This document shows positions 45,660 through 58,794 of a stretch of DNA of 64,000 nucleotides, in pieces. The position numbers were made by a program, and so were the translations under genes. Origin of the DNA: JAAZHD01 sp012510895 (GTDB taxonomy: Bacteria > Bacillota > Clostridia > Caldicoprobacterales > DTU083); assembly GCA_050951465.1 (NCBI GenBank), contig JBMNJC010000003.1:1-64000 (forward strand), written 5' to 3'. The stretch's first letter is position 1. The number at the start of each line of letters is the position of its first letter. The notes under the pieces are model-generated. The model ran no database searches. It was not told where the DNA came from and saw nothing but the letters and a program-made list of their open reading frames with translations.

Positions 45660-47006
45660 CTAGGGCAGTATAATTACCTCAAACTGCTTTTCAATCTTAT
45701 TCGGATAATCACTTATCTTAAACCGTAACGGACTTTTTAATGGTTTCAAAAAGCTGTATTTATAATAATATTCCACATAAGCCTGTTCCCGGCCTGTTGT
45801 TCTTCCCTCACTTTCCCTCTTCAATTCCTGGAGAAGACCGTCTTTCCCAATCCAGGAAAGAAATTCATATGATGCGCCGCCCCAATCCGGCTGCGTGTTA
45901 AGCTCTATTATCATGGACAAAGATGTTTTGCCAAGGCTCAGTTCCTTCAGCCTTGTCTTTTCATCCGGCGCCCTTAATATTCTTTTGCTGTCCAGATCAA
46001 TTACAAGCTCAGACTTGTCTTTATCCAATGCCCGGATACCGCTTCCCTTGATCAAAAGTTTTTCCGGCATGGTAAAATAATTGCTTTGAAAGAATATTCT
46101 TTTCCTTGTATCACTGAGATGAATGAGAGTCACACCATCCTGTATAGTTCCCCATTCATTCCCCTTCTCGTCTATCAGTGCCAGATCCTCAAAGGCAAAT
46201 ATCTCCATCGTATTGCTGTCATCAAAAGATAAATCAACGGAAACCCGGGTAGGGTATATAACAGCTTTTTCAAAGTGTATTTTCTGGCCTGCAATCTTTA
46301 CAGTCTGATCAAGTTCATATTTTCTTTCCATATTTTCAAATTTGGTTTTATCAATGGGTATAAGCATCTTCCAGGTATCACCTAATACAAGGCAATCATC
46401 ACCAAGAACATCCGGGTCTCCTACCATCATTTTAGAAGTCAGGCTGACAGAGTCGGGTATCTGAAAATTTGGCTGCTCCTCTCCTGGAAAACTGATATTC
46501 AGTCTGCCGCTGAACTCTGAGCCTTCATAAGGGGTAAAGCCGTAATCAAAGGATACCTCAAGATCACTGCCCGTTGCATCAGCAATGTTTACATCAGTAA
46601 GCCTTGGCATCTCGTGTTTACTGCTGTTTTTTATTGTATAGAAAACTACCATAGAAGTGTTATCCACTATGATATCCTTTACAGTCAATACAATACCCTG
46701 ATGCTCATCTGAGACATTGACAGGCTGAATGAACTCATTTTCTACAGCGGACTGCAGGCCTTTGTTATAACGGATCAGAACCACTACATACTCCAGGCCC
46801 GGAATCTTTGAAACATAGGCAGCAAAGGCCGGTGAAATCCGTACAGCGCTCAGAAACAATGTCAACAAAAGAAAACATGCAACTCCGCTTCCTCTTCTTA
46901 TCATCTTGTTCCTTTTGCGTTTTTGTGCTTTTCGTATTCCATTTTTGATGTATTCATCCAGCTGTTCCGGCAGCTGATCATTTAAATACATATTCATCTC
47001 TCCCAT
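45660..47006 (-). CDS. DUF4179 domain membrane protein (probable anti-sigma factor)
   Basis: A 448-residue protein with a short cytosolic N-terminus, one transmembrane segment (VACFLLLTLFLSAVRISP) and a large extracytoplasmic beta-rich part (about 70-448). The DUF4179 pattern ...YVSKIPGLEYVVVLIRYNKG is followed by repeated Ig-like strands. It is coupled to the ECF sigma gene (overlap 46978-47006), so it is most likely the sensor/anti-sigma partner. The frame opens at an ATG at 47006; the ATG at 46991, six bases after GGGAGAG, is a better start. Confidence 0.82.
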   Translation of the reverse strand: MGEMNMYLNDQLPEQLDEYIKNGIRKAQKRKRNKMIRRGSGVACFLLLTLFLSAVRISPAFAAYVSKIPGLEYVVVLIRYNKGLQSAVENEFIQPVNVSDEHQGIVLTVKDIIVDNTSMVVFYTIKNSSKHEMPRLTDVNIADATGSDLEVSFDYGFTPYEGSEFSGRLNISFPGEEQPNFQIPDSVSLTSKMMVGDPDVLGDDCLVLGDTWKMLIPIDKTKFENMERKYELDQTVKIAGQKIHFEKAVIYPTRVSVDLSFDDSNTMEIFAFEDLALIDEKGNEWGTIQDGVTLIHLSDTRKRIFFQSNYFTMPEKLLIKGSGIRALDKDKSELVIDLDSKRILRAPDEKTRLKELSLGKTSLSMIIELNTQPDWGGASYEFLSWIGKDGLLQELKRESEGRTTGREQAYVEYYYKYSFLKPLKSPLRFKISDYPNKIEKQFEVIILP

Positions 47007-47556
47007 TCAGTATAATGCGCATCTGATCCAGGCCCCGGCTGATCCAGGTCTTAATGGTTCCTTCCGGTTTTTTCATGGCGGCTGATATGTCTTTCACACT
47101 CATGTCCTCGTAGTATCTCAATACCAGTACATCACGGTATTTGGGTTTCAGTTTTTTCAGGCAAACCTGTAAATCCATCCGGACTTCCCGGCTGTCCGCG
47201 CTGTCACTTTGATCCTGCATATCCCAGTCTTCCAGCGGAAGAGTACGTTTATGCCTGCGCAATTCATCCAGACAATAATTGATCATGATCCGAACCAGCC
47301 ATGTGGAGAAGTAATCCGGATTCCTTAATTTGTGCAGTTTCAAATAAGCCCGGCAAGTGACCTCCTGCACAGCCTCTAAGGCTTGTGCTTCATTGCGAAG
47401 GTATTTCATAGCTGTTCCGTATAATCGCCCTCGATTATTTGAAATCAGTTCATAAAAAGCAAGTTCATCCCCGCGCCGGGCTCTGTTCACCAAATCTTCC
47501 ATAATTTGCTCCTTAATTGATGGTGGTATGGATCCATACATAATTTTATCCGACAT
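46978..47556 (-). CDS. ECF-type RNA polymerase sigma factor (SigV-like)
   Basis: A 192-residue sigma-70 family factor with region 2 (ELISNNRGRLYGTAMKYL, EAVQEVTCRAYLKLHK, DYFSTWLVRIMINYCLDELR) and region 4 (LKPKYRDVLVLRYYEDMSVK, PEGTIKTWISRGLDQM). Region 3 is lacking, as in ECF factors. The neighbouring DUF4179 protein is the likely membrane-bound antagonist. The frame starts at 47556 with an ATG. Target genes are unknown; no clear autoregulatory promoter was identified upstream. Confidence 0.9.
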   Translation of the reverse strand: MSDKIMYGSIPPSIKEQIMEDLVNRARRGDELAFYELISNNRGRLYGTAMKYLRNEAQALEAVQEVTCRAYLKLHKLRNPDYFSTWLVRIMINYCLDELRRHKRTLPLEDWDMQDQSDSADSREVRMDLQVCLKKLKPKYRDVLVLRYYEDMSVKDISAAMKKPEGTIKTWISRGLDQMRIILNGRDEYVFK

Positions 47557-47683
47557 TCACAAATTAGACTATACAAGTGCTGAAAAGGATTCAATTTTTT
47601 AAAATCATGATTAATCAGAAGTTGGAGATTGGATTCAGTAATCGACTTGGTATATGGGAACATATTAAATCTTTTGGACTAAC

Positions 47684-47718
47684 AAAAACACCTAACGAAT
47701 TATCGTTAGGTGTTTTTT
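47684..47718 (-). terminator. Terminator of rRNA operon 1
   Basis: AACACCTAACGATAATTCGT and its complement form an 11-bp stem (47688-47713), with a T run following on the minus strand. It lies just past the 5S gene; T residues on both sides make it work for either strand. Confidence 0.85.
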
Positions 47719-47723
47719 ACTGG

Positions 47724-47841
<118 letters not shown>

Positions 47842-47915
47842 ATTATCCCGGCCTGTTACAGCCGGTATATCTTATAGGGCTTTACACCCTCAAAACTACA
47901 CAATGCAATTTTTTT

Positions 47916-50967
<3,052 letters not shown>

Positions 50968-51043
50968 TCTCTCTTGCGAAATCGTAGTGTAATATTTCTA
51001 CTACCCTACTGCTTTCTTGCATTGTGTAGTTTTCAAGGTGCAA

Positions 51044-51121
<78 letters not shown>

Positions 51122-51169
51122 ATATTTACAAGTTTGACGTCGGAAGTTTGATGCCTCCAACATCTAACA

Positions 51170-51245
51170 TGGTGGAGATGAGGAGAGTCGAACTCCTGAC
51201 CTCCTGCTTGCAAGGCAGGCGCTCTCCCAACTGAGCTACACCCCC
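51170..51245 (-). tRNA. tRNA-Ala (TGC)
   Basis: The minus strand reads GGGGGTGTAGCTCAG, anticodon TGC in CTTGCAAG, T-loop GTTCGACTC and an encoded CCA. It is the first tRNA in the 16S-23S spacer. Confidence 0.95.
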
Positions 51246-51315
51246 ATAACTGCCTGAAGGATCCTTAGTCCCTCAAAGCTAAACAGTATAGAAACGAATT
51301 AAAGCAATGGCTCCC

Positions 51316-52988
<1,673 letters not shown>

Positions 52989-53156
52989 ATCTATCTTACA
53001 GCCCTTATGGGCTGAAGCTTTAACTTGGTGTTTGATTAGCTCTCACTTTTTTCGCTATTAGCAATCATTCTCTCGGAATTGACTTTAATTCCTTCTTCTA
53101 TACTGTTTAGTTTTCAAGGACCAAGCTTTTGCTGCCTGTTTGACAGCGACTCTTTT

Positions 53157-53185
53157 ATAATATCAAGCCCGAGTTATATTGTCAA
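53157..53185 (-). promoter_or_regulatory. rRNA operon promoter
   Basis: On the minus strand, TTGACA (53180-53185) and TATTAT (53157-53162) are separated by 17 bp, about 170 bp upstream of mature 16S. The leader includes GAAAACTAAACAGTATAG, repeated in the 16S-23S spacer region near 51275, suggesting processing stems. The 280 bp beyond it to the next gene show nothing firm. Confidence 0.8.
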
Positions 53186-53469
53186 GTGTTTTTTTCTGTA
53201 TTGTATAAAGAGCAGGTTAAAATAAGCTCTTTCTCACTTCGCAATTATCGGGCAGGACATTTATACTAACATGCCATTTATACTTTGTCAATTGTTTTTC
53301 CTATCCATTTTCTGCCGGCGTTAAAAACTATATGAAATATTATTGCTCCAGGCATTGGGGCAATCTACTCCTCTACTTTTTTTCTTCTGTTTTATGATAT
53401 ACTAATATTTAGAAACAACCTGACAGTCAGGGCAATGAGAGATCATTAGGAGGAGAGAGGATATATTCC

Positions 53470-54249
53470 GTGGAAGCAGCATCCCATAAAATTGGAGAGA
53501 TTATGGATATTGCATGTCGTGCAGGAAAAATCACCCTGGAAAACGGCGGAGAAATATACAGAGTAGAAGAAACCATGCTGTATATCTGCCGGGGATTCGG
53601 CATGAAAGACAGTGAGTGTTATGCAACTCCCACTTCCATCATAGTATCAATTTCAGATACCATGGGTGAAGTTCATACACGAATGATTCGAATTTCGTCA
53701 CGGGGCATTAACCTGAGAAAGGTTGAAGCAGTTAATGTTTTATCCAGGGAAATTATGAGCAGCTCTGTTTCAATCACAGAAGCTAAAACCCGGCTGACTA
53801 AAATAAATAATACGCCGGCTTATCCTCTTTGGCTGACCACTTTGGCAGCTGGAACAGCCACAAGCGCATTTACCATTATTTTTGGCGGCGGACTCGTTCA
53901 TTTTTTATTCGGACTGATTGTAGGAGCTGTGCTGAATCTGGCAATTGCCTTATTAAACCGGATTGAATTAGGTTATTTCACTACTAACCTGTTTGGCGGA
54001 GCCATAGCAGCTTTCGGCGGCTGGTTATTATATTTTTCAGGCAGCATCACGAACTGGTGGATTATTACCTTTGCTGCTTTGATGCAGCTGGTACCGGGTC
54101 TTCTGTTCACAAACGCCTTGCGTGATATGGTTGCCGGGGATTTCGTATCCGGCATAAGCCGCGGGGGCGAAGCTTTCAGCATTGCGGCCGCCCTGGCCGG
54201 CGGTGTTGCCATTACCCTTATGATACTGACACGATTGGGGCTTGGTTAA
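53470..54249 (+). CDS. Threonine/serine exporter ThrE, N-terminal-domain protein (DUF1212)
   Basis: A 259-residue protein forming half of a split ThrE-type exporter. The cytosolic N-terminal region (1-115, with LENGGEIYRVEETM and TSIIVSISDTMGEVHTRMIR) precedes five hydrophobic segments; family pattern MQLVPGLLFTNALRDMVAGD is visible near residue 215. It starts at a GTG (53470) behind AGGAGGAG. It is adjacent to its partner (54252). Confidence 0.92.
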   Translation: MEAASHKIGEIMDIACRAGKITLENGGEIYRVEETMLYICRGFGMKDSECYATPTSIIVSISDTMGEVHTRMIRISSRGINLRKVEAVNVLSREIMSSSVSITEAKTRLTKINNTPAYPLWLTTLAAGTATSAFTIIFGGGLVHFLFGLIVGAVLNLAIALLNRIELGYFTTNLFGGAIAAFGGWLLYFSGSITNWWIITFAALMQLVPGLLFTNALRDMVAGDFVSGISRGGEAFSIAAALAGGVAITLMILTRLGLG

Positions 54250-54251
54250 CT

Positions 54252-54686
54252 ATGATGAAAAATGTGCTGTTTGCTGCCATTGCAGCAACATCATTCGGGA
54301 TACTTTTTAATGTTCAGCGAAGAAATCTGCTTTTTGCCGGCATAAACGGCGGACTGGGTTATTTATTCTATTCAATTACAGTGGCAAAGGGATTTGAAAG
54401 CTATGTAGGCATGCTGACCGCCAGCATTGCAATGTCTGTTTTTGCTGAAATTGTTGCGCGGCTCAGAAAAGCTCCTGCCTCTGTTTTTCTTGCCGTAGCT
54501 CTGATACCTGTAGTGCCCGGAGGCGCAATGTTTCGGTTTGTGCTCAGCCTGCTTGAAGGAGATTATGAGCTTGCTTTTACATATGGCATACAAACCACCC
54601 TGGAGGCAGGTGCGCTTGCCATTGGAATCATTGTTGTATCTTCTTTTACAAAGGTATTAATCCGCAAATTTAAACAAGGAAATTAG
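54252..54686 (+). CDS. Threonine/serine exporter ThrE, C-terminal-domain protein (DUF3815)
   Basis: A 144-residue, four-helix membrane protein, the second half of the split exporter. It has GILFNVQRRNLLFAGINGGL near the N-terminus and LIPVVPGGAMFRFVLSLLEG near the middle. It starts two bases past the upstream stop, so the genes are translationally coupled. Confidence 0.9.
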   Translation: MMKNVLFAAIAATSFGILFNVQRRNLLFAGINGGLGYLFYSITVAKGFESYVGMLTASIAMSVFAEIVARLRKAPASVFLAVALIPVVPGGAMFRFVLSLLEGDYELAFTYGIQTTLEAGALAIGIIVVSSFTKVLIRKFKQGN

Positions 54687-54744
54687 CAGACAGGAGTTCC
54701 CCATGGCGGATTCTGTTTGTTAATAAAGAATAGAGGGAGGAATA

Positions 54745-55470
54745 ATGATGGTTCAGGTATTAAAAGAATTAATTGATAAAAGCTCAGACATAGTGTTCTT
54801 TGGAGGCGCAGGAGTATCCACAGAAAGCAATATTCCGGATTTTCGAAGTGAAGACGGCATATACAAAGCCAAGTCCAAATATGGATATTCTCCTGAATAT
54901 ATGCTCAGCCATACTTTTTTTATGAAGCATACGGAAGAGTTTTATGACTTTTACCGCAATCAAATGATTTATAAAGACGCCAAACCCAATCCTGCTCATT
55001 ATGCATTGGCCAAACTGGAACAGGACGGAAAACTCAAGGCAGTCATTACCCAAAATATTGACGGCCTGCATCAGCAAGCCGGTAGTAAAAAAGTATTGGA
55101 ACTTCACGGATCAGTCCATAGAAATTATTGTATGAGATGCAGCCGTGCATATTCACTGGATTATATTTTAAGCTTTGAATCAATTCCTTTATGCTCTGTA
55201 TGCAAGGGAATTATTAAACCGGATGTTGTGCTCTATGAAGAACCCTTAAACAGTGATGTTTTACATGAAGCTGTTACCTGCATCAGAAAAGCAGATATGC
55301 TTATAGTAGGAGGTACTTCTCTTGCAGTTTATCCGGCTGCCGGTCTTGTTGAATACTATAGAGGGGATAGACTGGTACTAATTAATATGTCGGAAACACC
55401 TTATGACAGCATGGCAAATCTGATAATTCGGGATCCGATAGGAAAAGTGCTTGAGGAGGCTACTTCCTGA
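54745..55470 (+). CDS. NAD-dependent protein deacylase, sirtuin family
   Basis: A 241-residue Sir2 enzyme. NAD motifs: FFGGAGVSTESNIPDFRSED and TQNIDGLHQQAG. The catalytic His lies in LELHGSVH. The zinc ribbon has CMRC and CSVC pairs, and the C-terminal part shows KPDVVLYEE, GGTSLAVYPA. It removes acetyl or other acyl groups from protein lysines. The ATG at 54745 has GAGGGAGGAA upstream. Its end overlaps the convergent Xre gene by 11 bp. Confidence 0.94.
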   Translation: MMVQVLKELIDKSSDIVFFGGAGVSTESNIPDFRSEDGIYKAKSKYGYSPEYMLSHTFFMKHTEEFYDFYRNQMIYKDAKPNPAHYALAKLEQDGKLKAVITQNIDGLHQQAGSKKVLELHGSVHRNYCMRCSRAYSLDYILSFESIPLCSVCKGIIKPDVVLYEEPLNSDVLHEAVTCIRKADMLIVGGTSLAVYPAAGLVEYYRGDRLVLINMSETPYDSMANLIIRDPIGKVLEEATS

Positions 55471-55861
55471 TATAGGGAAGCAAGGTTTTTACTAACTTCT
55501 TAATCAGGCTCACTTCTTCATCAGTACAACTATACAGCAGCCTGTATAATTCTTCTCTCCCCGTGGTTTCCTTTGTCTCGTATGAATCCTTTCTGTCCTG
55601 GATTTCGTTTACAGGGTATTTTGTACCGCCTAAAATCAGATAGTCCAGGGATAAATGCAGACACTCACATATTTTTAATAAAACCATCAGGCTTGCCTGA
55701 CGTTCTCCCCGTTCCAATTGTCCGAGATAATAATCAGACAGCTCAAGTATCTCAGCAAACTCTGCCCGGGTAAGCAGCATTCTTTCCCTGCCCGCGCGTA
55801 TTCTCTGCCCCAATGCAACTAAATCTATGACGTAATTACTTTTTTGGCCAGCCTGGTTCAT
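55460..55861 (-). CDS. Xre-family helix-turn-helix regulator
   Basis: A 133-residue protein. The HTH (about 10-70) reads LGQRIRAGRERMLLTRAEFA, LELSDYYLGQLERGER and MVLLKICECLHLSLDYLI, followed by a C-terminal helical tail (EELYRLLYSCTDEEVSLIKK). It is convergent with the sirtuin and divergent from the Spo0E-like gene. Target unknown. Confidence 0.88.
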   Translation of the reverse strand: MNQAGQKSNYVIDLVALGQRIRAGRERMLLTRAEFAEILELSDYYLGQLERGERQASLMVLLKICECLHLSLDYLILGGTKYPVNEIQDRKDSYETKETTGREELYRLLYSCTDEEVSLIKKLVKTLLPYIRK

Positions 55862-55945
55862 TCTGCTTCTCCCTCTCTATACACTATTATTACTCTACCG
55901 GAATCCGACATTTACATGAATATGCTGTGGGCATGCAATACATGT

Positions 55946-55974
55946 TTGCATATAGTTTGGATTTGGTGTATAAT
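55946..55974 (+). promoter_or_regulatory. Sigma-A promoter of the Spo0E-like gene
   Basis: TTGCAT (55946-55951) and TATAAT (55969-55974) with a 17-bp spacer. It lies about 40 bp upstream of a strong ribosome site (GAAGGAGGTGT). Confidence 0.75.
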
Positions 55975-56016
55975 AGGTACAGAATGGAAAAAGATGATCC
56001 CTTCGAAGGAGGTGTA

Positions 56017-56106
56017 ATGGAGTTCATGCCTCATGAAGCAGGCCTTTGTATATTGAACTCTGGCAAAAATGAAAGACATAAGCTATATAAAGGAACAACT
56101 GGATAA
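56017..56106 (+). CDS. Candidate 29-codon upstream ORF overlapping the Spo0E-like gene
   Basis: An ATG behind an ideal AAGGAGGTGTA opens a 29-codon frame that ends 38 bp inside the Spo0E-like ORF, in another frame. The Spo0E-like ATG itself has a weak ribosome site. Coupled translation or leader-peptide control is possible; a lost base that should merge the two frames is an alternative. No family is recognised. Confidence 0.35.
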   Translation: MEFMPHEAGLCILNSGKNERHKLYKGTTG

Positions 56107-56218
56107 AGCAATTGAAACGAACGCACCGAAAGAGGAGATCTTCAAAATAAGCGAATTAATTGACAGGCAGATTTTAAACTACTATGAAAAGGAAAGAATA
56201 ACAGACGGGAATGCCTGA
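56069..56218 (+). CDS. Spo0E-like aspartyl-phosphate phosphatase
   Basis: A 49-residue helical-hairpin protein starting MKDISYIKEQLDKAIE. The second helix has the family signature in the form ISELIDRQILNYYE (canonical SQELDxxI..Y), with Glu-Leu before the Asp. Spo0E-type phosphatases dephosphorylate Spo0A~P and delay sporulation. It has its own promoter and a terminator downstream. Confidence 0.72.
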   Translation: MKDISYIKEQLDKAIETNAPKEEIFKISELIDRQILNYYEKERITDGNA

Positions 56219-56230
56219 GATGTGCCAAAT

Positions 56231-56257
56231 AAAATGATCGACAATGTCGATCATTTT
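56231..56257. terminator. Terminator between Spo0E-like and LiaF-like genes
   Basis: A perfect hairpin with arms AAAATGATCGACA and TGTCGATCATTTT followed by CATTTT. The flanking genes converge on it, so it may work both ways. Confidence 0.75.
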
Positions 56258-56292
56258 CATTTTCCGGATTATGCTTTGATAGACATTGATTA

Positions 56293-56946
56293 TCAGTTTT
56301 TTACGGTTACACCGCCAAAAAGGGCAATACAATAGATTTCTGCTGATTGCCGGCTGCCTGAATCGTCATCCGGTATTTGCTGTGTCTTGTTCTCCCAGCC
56401 GCCAAAAATAGGTACACCCGAAATATGGATTTTCCAGTCTTTAGGTACAATGAGTTCAATGCCCCCAAATACTGCAATTAGTTCCAGATATGCCCCCTGA
56501 TCTGACAGCTTTGCATTCCTAAGATCAACATCTGAACCGCCAAATATTGCTGTAATACTGCCGCCTTTGAAATCTTGTGATAAGTTGTTTGTTTTTAGTC
56601 CGGAAAAGATGGTTATGTGATTCATCTTATCTATATCCTCACTATTAAGCTTTCCGGAAAAGCGACTGAAGATAAACCATAAACCGGCTAAGATGAGCAG
56701 AACGGGGAATACAAGATTACCAGGTATCCATTTTAAATTTTTAGCCAGAAAAACCATACCAAGAGCTGTAATAATAAGACCGTTTGCGGCAGAACCGGCA
56801 CGCTTCACAATAAGACCCAACCCGATAAAAATGATAAGCAACGGCCACCAGGACCATAGACTGTCAAATACATTAAAATAGCTGTTAAGTATAATAGCTG
56901 CACCTATAAGAATCAGTAACAAGCCAAGCAAAATACGATTGCTCAC
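56293..56946 (-). CDS. LiaF/DUF5668-type membrane protein
   Basis: A 217-residue protein. Four hydrophobic segments in the N-terminal half (LLGLLLILIGAAIILNSY, WWPLLIIFIGLGLIV and two more) precede a C-terminal beta-helix-like domain (about 120-217) with repeats ITIFSGLKT, ITAIFGGSDVDLRNA, IAVFGGIELIVP and CIALFGGVTV. This is the architecture of LiaF/YvqF-like envelope-stress proteins, but no LiaRS genes are beside it. It starts at the ATG at 56946. Confidence 0.85.
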   Translation of the reverse strand: MSNRILLGLLLILIGAAIILNSYFNVFDSLWSWWPLLIIFIGLGLIVKRAGSAANGLIITALGMVFLAKNLKWIPGNLVFPVLLILAGLWFIFSRFSGKLNSEDIDKMNHITIFSGLKTNNLSQDFKGGSITAIFGGSDVDLRNAKLSDQGAYLELIAVFGGIELIVPKDWKIHISGVPIFGGWENKTQQIPDDDSGSRQSAEIYCIALFGGVTVKN

Positions 56947-57017
56947 TACAGATCACCTGCCATCCATTTTTTGCAATTATATCATTTAAATACCGGGATT
57001 TCAAACACATATATATT

Positions 57018-58763
57018 CTACTTGTTCCATTCTGCTTTTATTAAATTTGCAAGCAGAAAATAAACAAGAGCTCCCAGCAGTATTGATATAAACAGCGACA
57101 GGTTTGCATTCAAAGTGTACTTAAGTCTTTCTAAGCTGAACATTGCAAAAGCCCCCATAACAATAGAAGCAATCAATATTTTAAATATAGAAATACATAA
57201 ACTCCTTATTCCCAGTGGACCTATCTTTTTTCTTAAACTTAAAAGCAATAGTCCTGCGCAAAAAATAGAAGATATGCTGGAGGCCAAAGCCAGACCTCCG
57301 ATTCCCATATACTTTGACAAAATTATATTCAGAACTATATTGACAGTGAGAGCAAAAGCGGCATTTATCATAGGCGTTCTGGTATCGTGCAGGGAAAAAA
57401 AGATCCTGGCAAGTATATCCCTAACGCCCATACCAACAATACCTATTGAATAAAAGAATAGAGCACTGGATGTCAGACCTGCGGCAGCAGAGTCAAATGC
57501 CCCTCTGCCAAAAAGCATTTTTACTATAGGCTCCGCCAGTATCATGGCTCCTATGGAGGCCGGTATTATTAAAAAACATATGTTATTGACAGCTTTTGAA
57601 AGAATGAGATTGACCGATTCCAGGTTATTCTCAGCCGCAAATTTAGCCGCCTTTGGAAAAAACACGGCAATAACGGAAGAAGCAAATATCCCTTCAACAA
57701 AGGACACCAGCCTGTTAGAGTATTCCAAAGCAGTTATGCCTCCAACAGCAATCCTGGATGCAATGGTCCTGTCTACCAGCATATTAATCTGATTAATTGA
57801 AGTTCCGAGAATTATAGGAATGGATAAAGAAACCATTTCCCTAACATGCCTGTTCTTTATATCGATATTAAAACTATGCCTGTAGCCTGCCTTATATACA
57901 AATATTAATACAAGAATAATCTCAGATATAACCCCAAAGATTCTACTTAAAGGAAGCAGCATCAGGTTTTTATACCAACTTAATACTATAGCAGTTATAA
58001 TGATAATATTTAAGGGCAGGCCGACAAGGGCAGGTACAATGTAGTTTTCATTCATCTGAAGGTAACTGTTGAATATATATAATGCACCTGTAAAGTATAT
58101 GCCAAACAGAGTTATTTTTGTAAAGCGTACTGCCAGAGCCAGTGTCTCACCCTTAAACCCGGAAGCAAAAAGCCGGACTGCAGGTTCTGTAAAGATAAGC
58201 CCCGCTGCAACTATTATTGTGCATACAACAGCTAATAAATTGATTAAATTGCTGGTGAACTTATTTCCCGATTCCCAGCCTTGTTCGGCAACTATACGGT
58301 TATACATGGGTATATATCCCGGCGACAAACCGGTACCAATGATGCCGAATATTATACTTGGGATTGTCAGCGATACCAGAAAAACATCACTGATATGGGA
58401 GGCACCGTAATAGTACGACAAGGTTATATCCCTGATAAACCCAACTATTTTTGACACTATGGTTAAAAGCATTATCGTAACCACTGTTTTGCTAATGCTG
58501 TTCTTTATATCAGCAACCCTGCCGGACTTGTCAATTTCAGATATCCTTTTTATCAGCCTTTTGTACTGTATAAAGTGCTGAAGCCTCCTGCTCCTGCTTA
58601 AGCGGCTCCACCTGGCTGCCCAGAAGTTGAGAAAGAAAATCTTTATATAGTCAACTCTGTATTCCTCATTAAACTCCAAATCAAATATTTTAAACAGGGT
58701 TTTCAGACTGCTGTCATACATGCCTGCCAGGTAATTGCTTAAATAATAAAAATTATCTTTCAT
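57018..58763 (-). CDS. MurJ/MviN-family lipid flippase
   Basis: A MOP-superfamily flippase. The membrane body begins about residue 90 (VVTIMLLTIVSKIVGFIRDI) and has about 13-14 helices with family motifs YYYGASHISDVFLVSLTIP, GYIPMYNR and the second-half RIFFSLHDTRTPM. The first 85 residues are not membrane-like and are unusual for MurJ; they look like the C-terminal helical part of the kinase-like protein just upstream. The ATG at 58763 has no ribosome site. So either the extension is real or the frame belongs to a kinase-MurJ fusion or a neighbouring gene. In this polysaccharide cluster it may flip an exopolysaccharide precursor rather than lipid II. Confidence 0.85.
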   Translation of the reverse strand: MKDNFYYLSNYLAGMYDSSLKTLFKIFDLEFNEEYRVDYIKIFFLNFWAARWSRLSRSRRLQHFIQYKRLIKRISEIDKSGRVADIKNSISKTVVTIMLLTIVSKIVGFIRDITLSYYYGASHISDVFLVSLTIPSIIFGIIGTGLSPGYIPMYNRIVAEQGWESGNKFTSNLINLLAVVCTIIVAAGLIFTEPAVRLFASGFKGETLALAVRFTKITLFGIYFTGALYIFNSYLQMNENYIVPALVGLPLNIIIITAIVLSWYKNLMLLPLSRIFGVISEIILVLIFVYKAGYRHSFNIDIKNRHVREMVSLSIPIILGTSINQINMLVDRTIASRIAVGGITALEYSNRLVSFVEGIFASSVIAVFFPKAAKFAAENNLESVNLILSKAVNNICFLIIPASIGAMILAEPIVKMLFGRGAFDSAAAGLTSSALFFYSIGIVGMGVRDILARIFFSLHDTRTPMINAAFALTVNIVLNIILSKYMGIGGLALASSISSIFCAGLLLLSLRKKIGPLGIRSLCISIFKILIASIVMGAFAMFSLERLKYTLNANLSLFISILLGALVYFLLANLIKAEWNK

Positions 58764-58794
58764 TAAAGCTTGTTCAGTAATCAGCCAGAAAATA

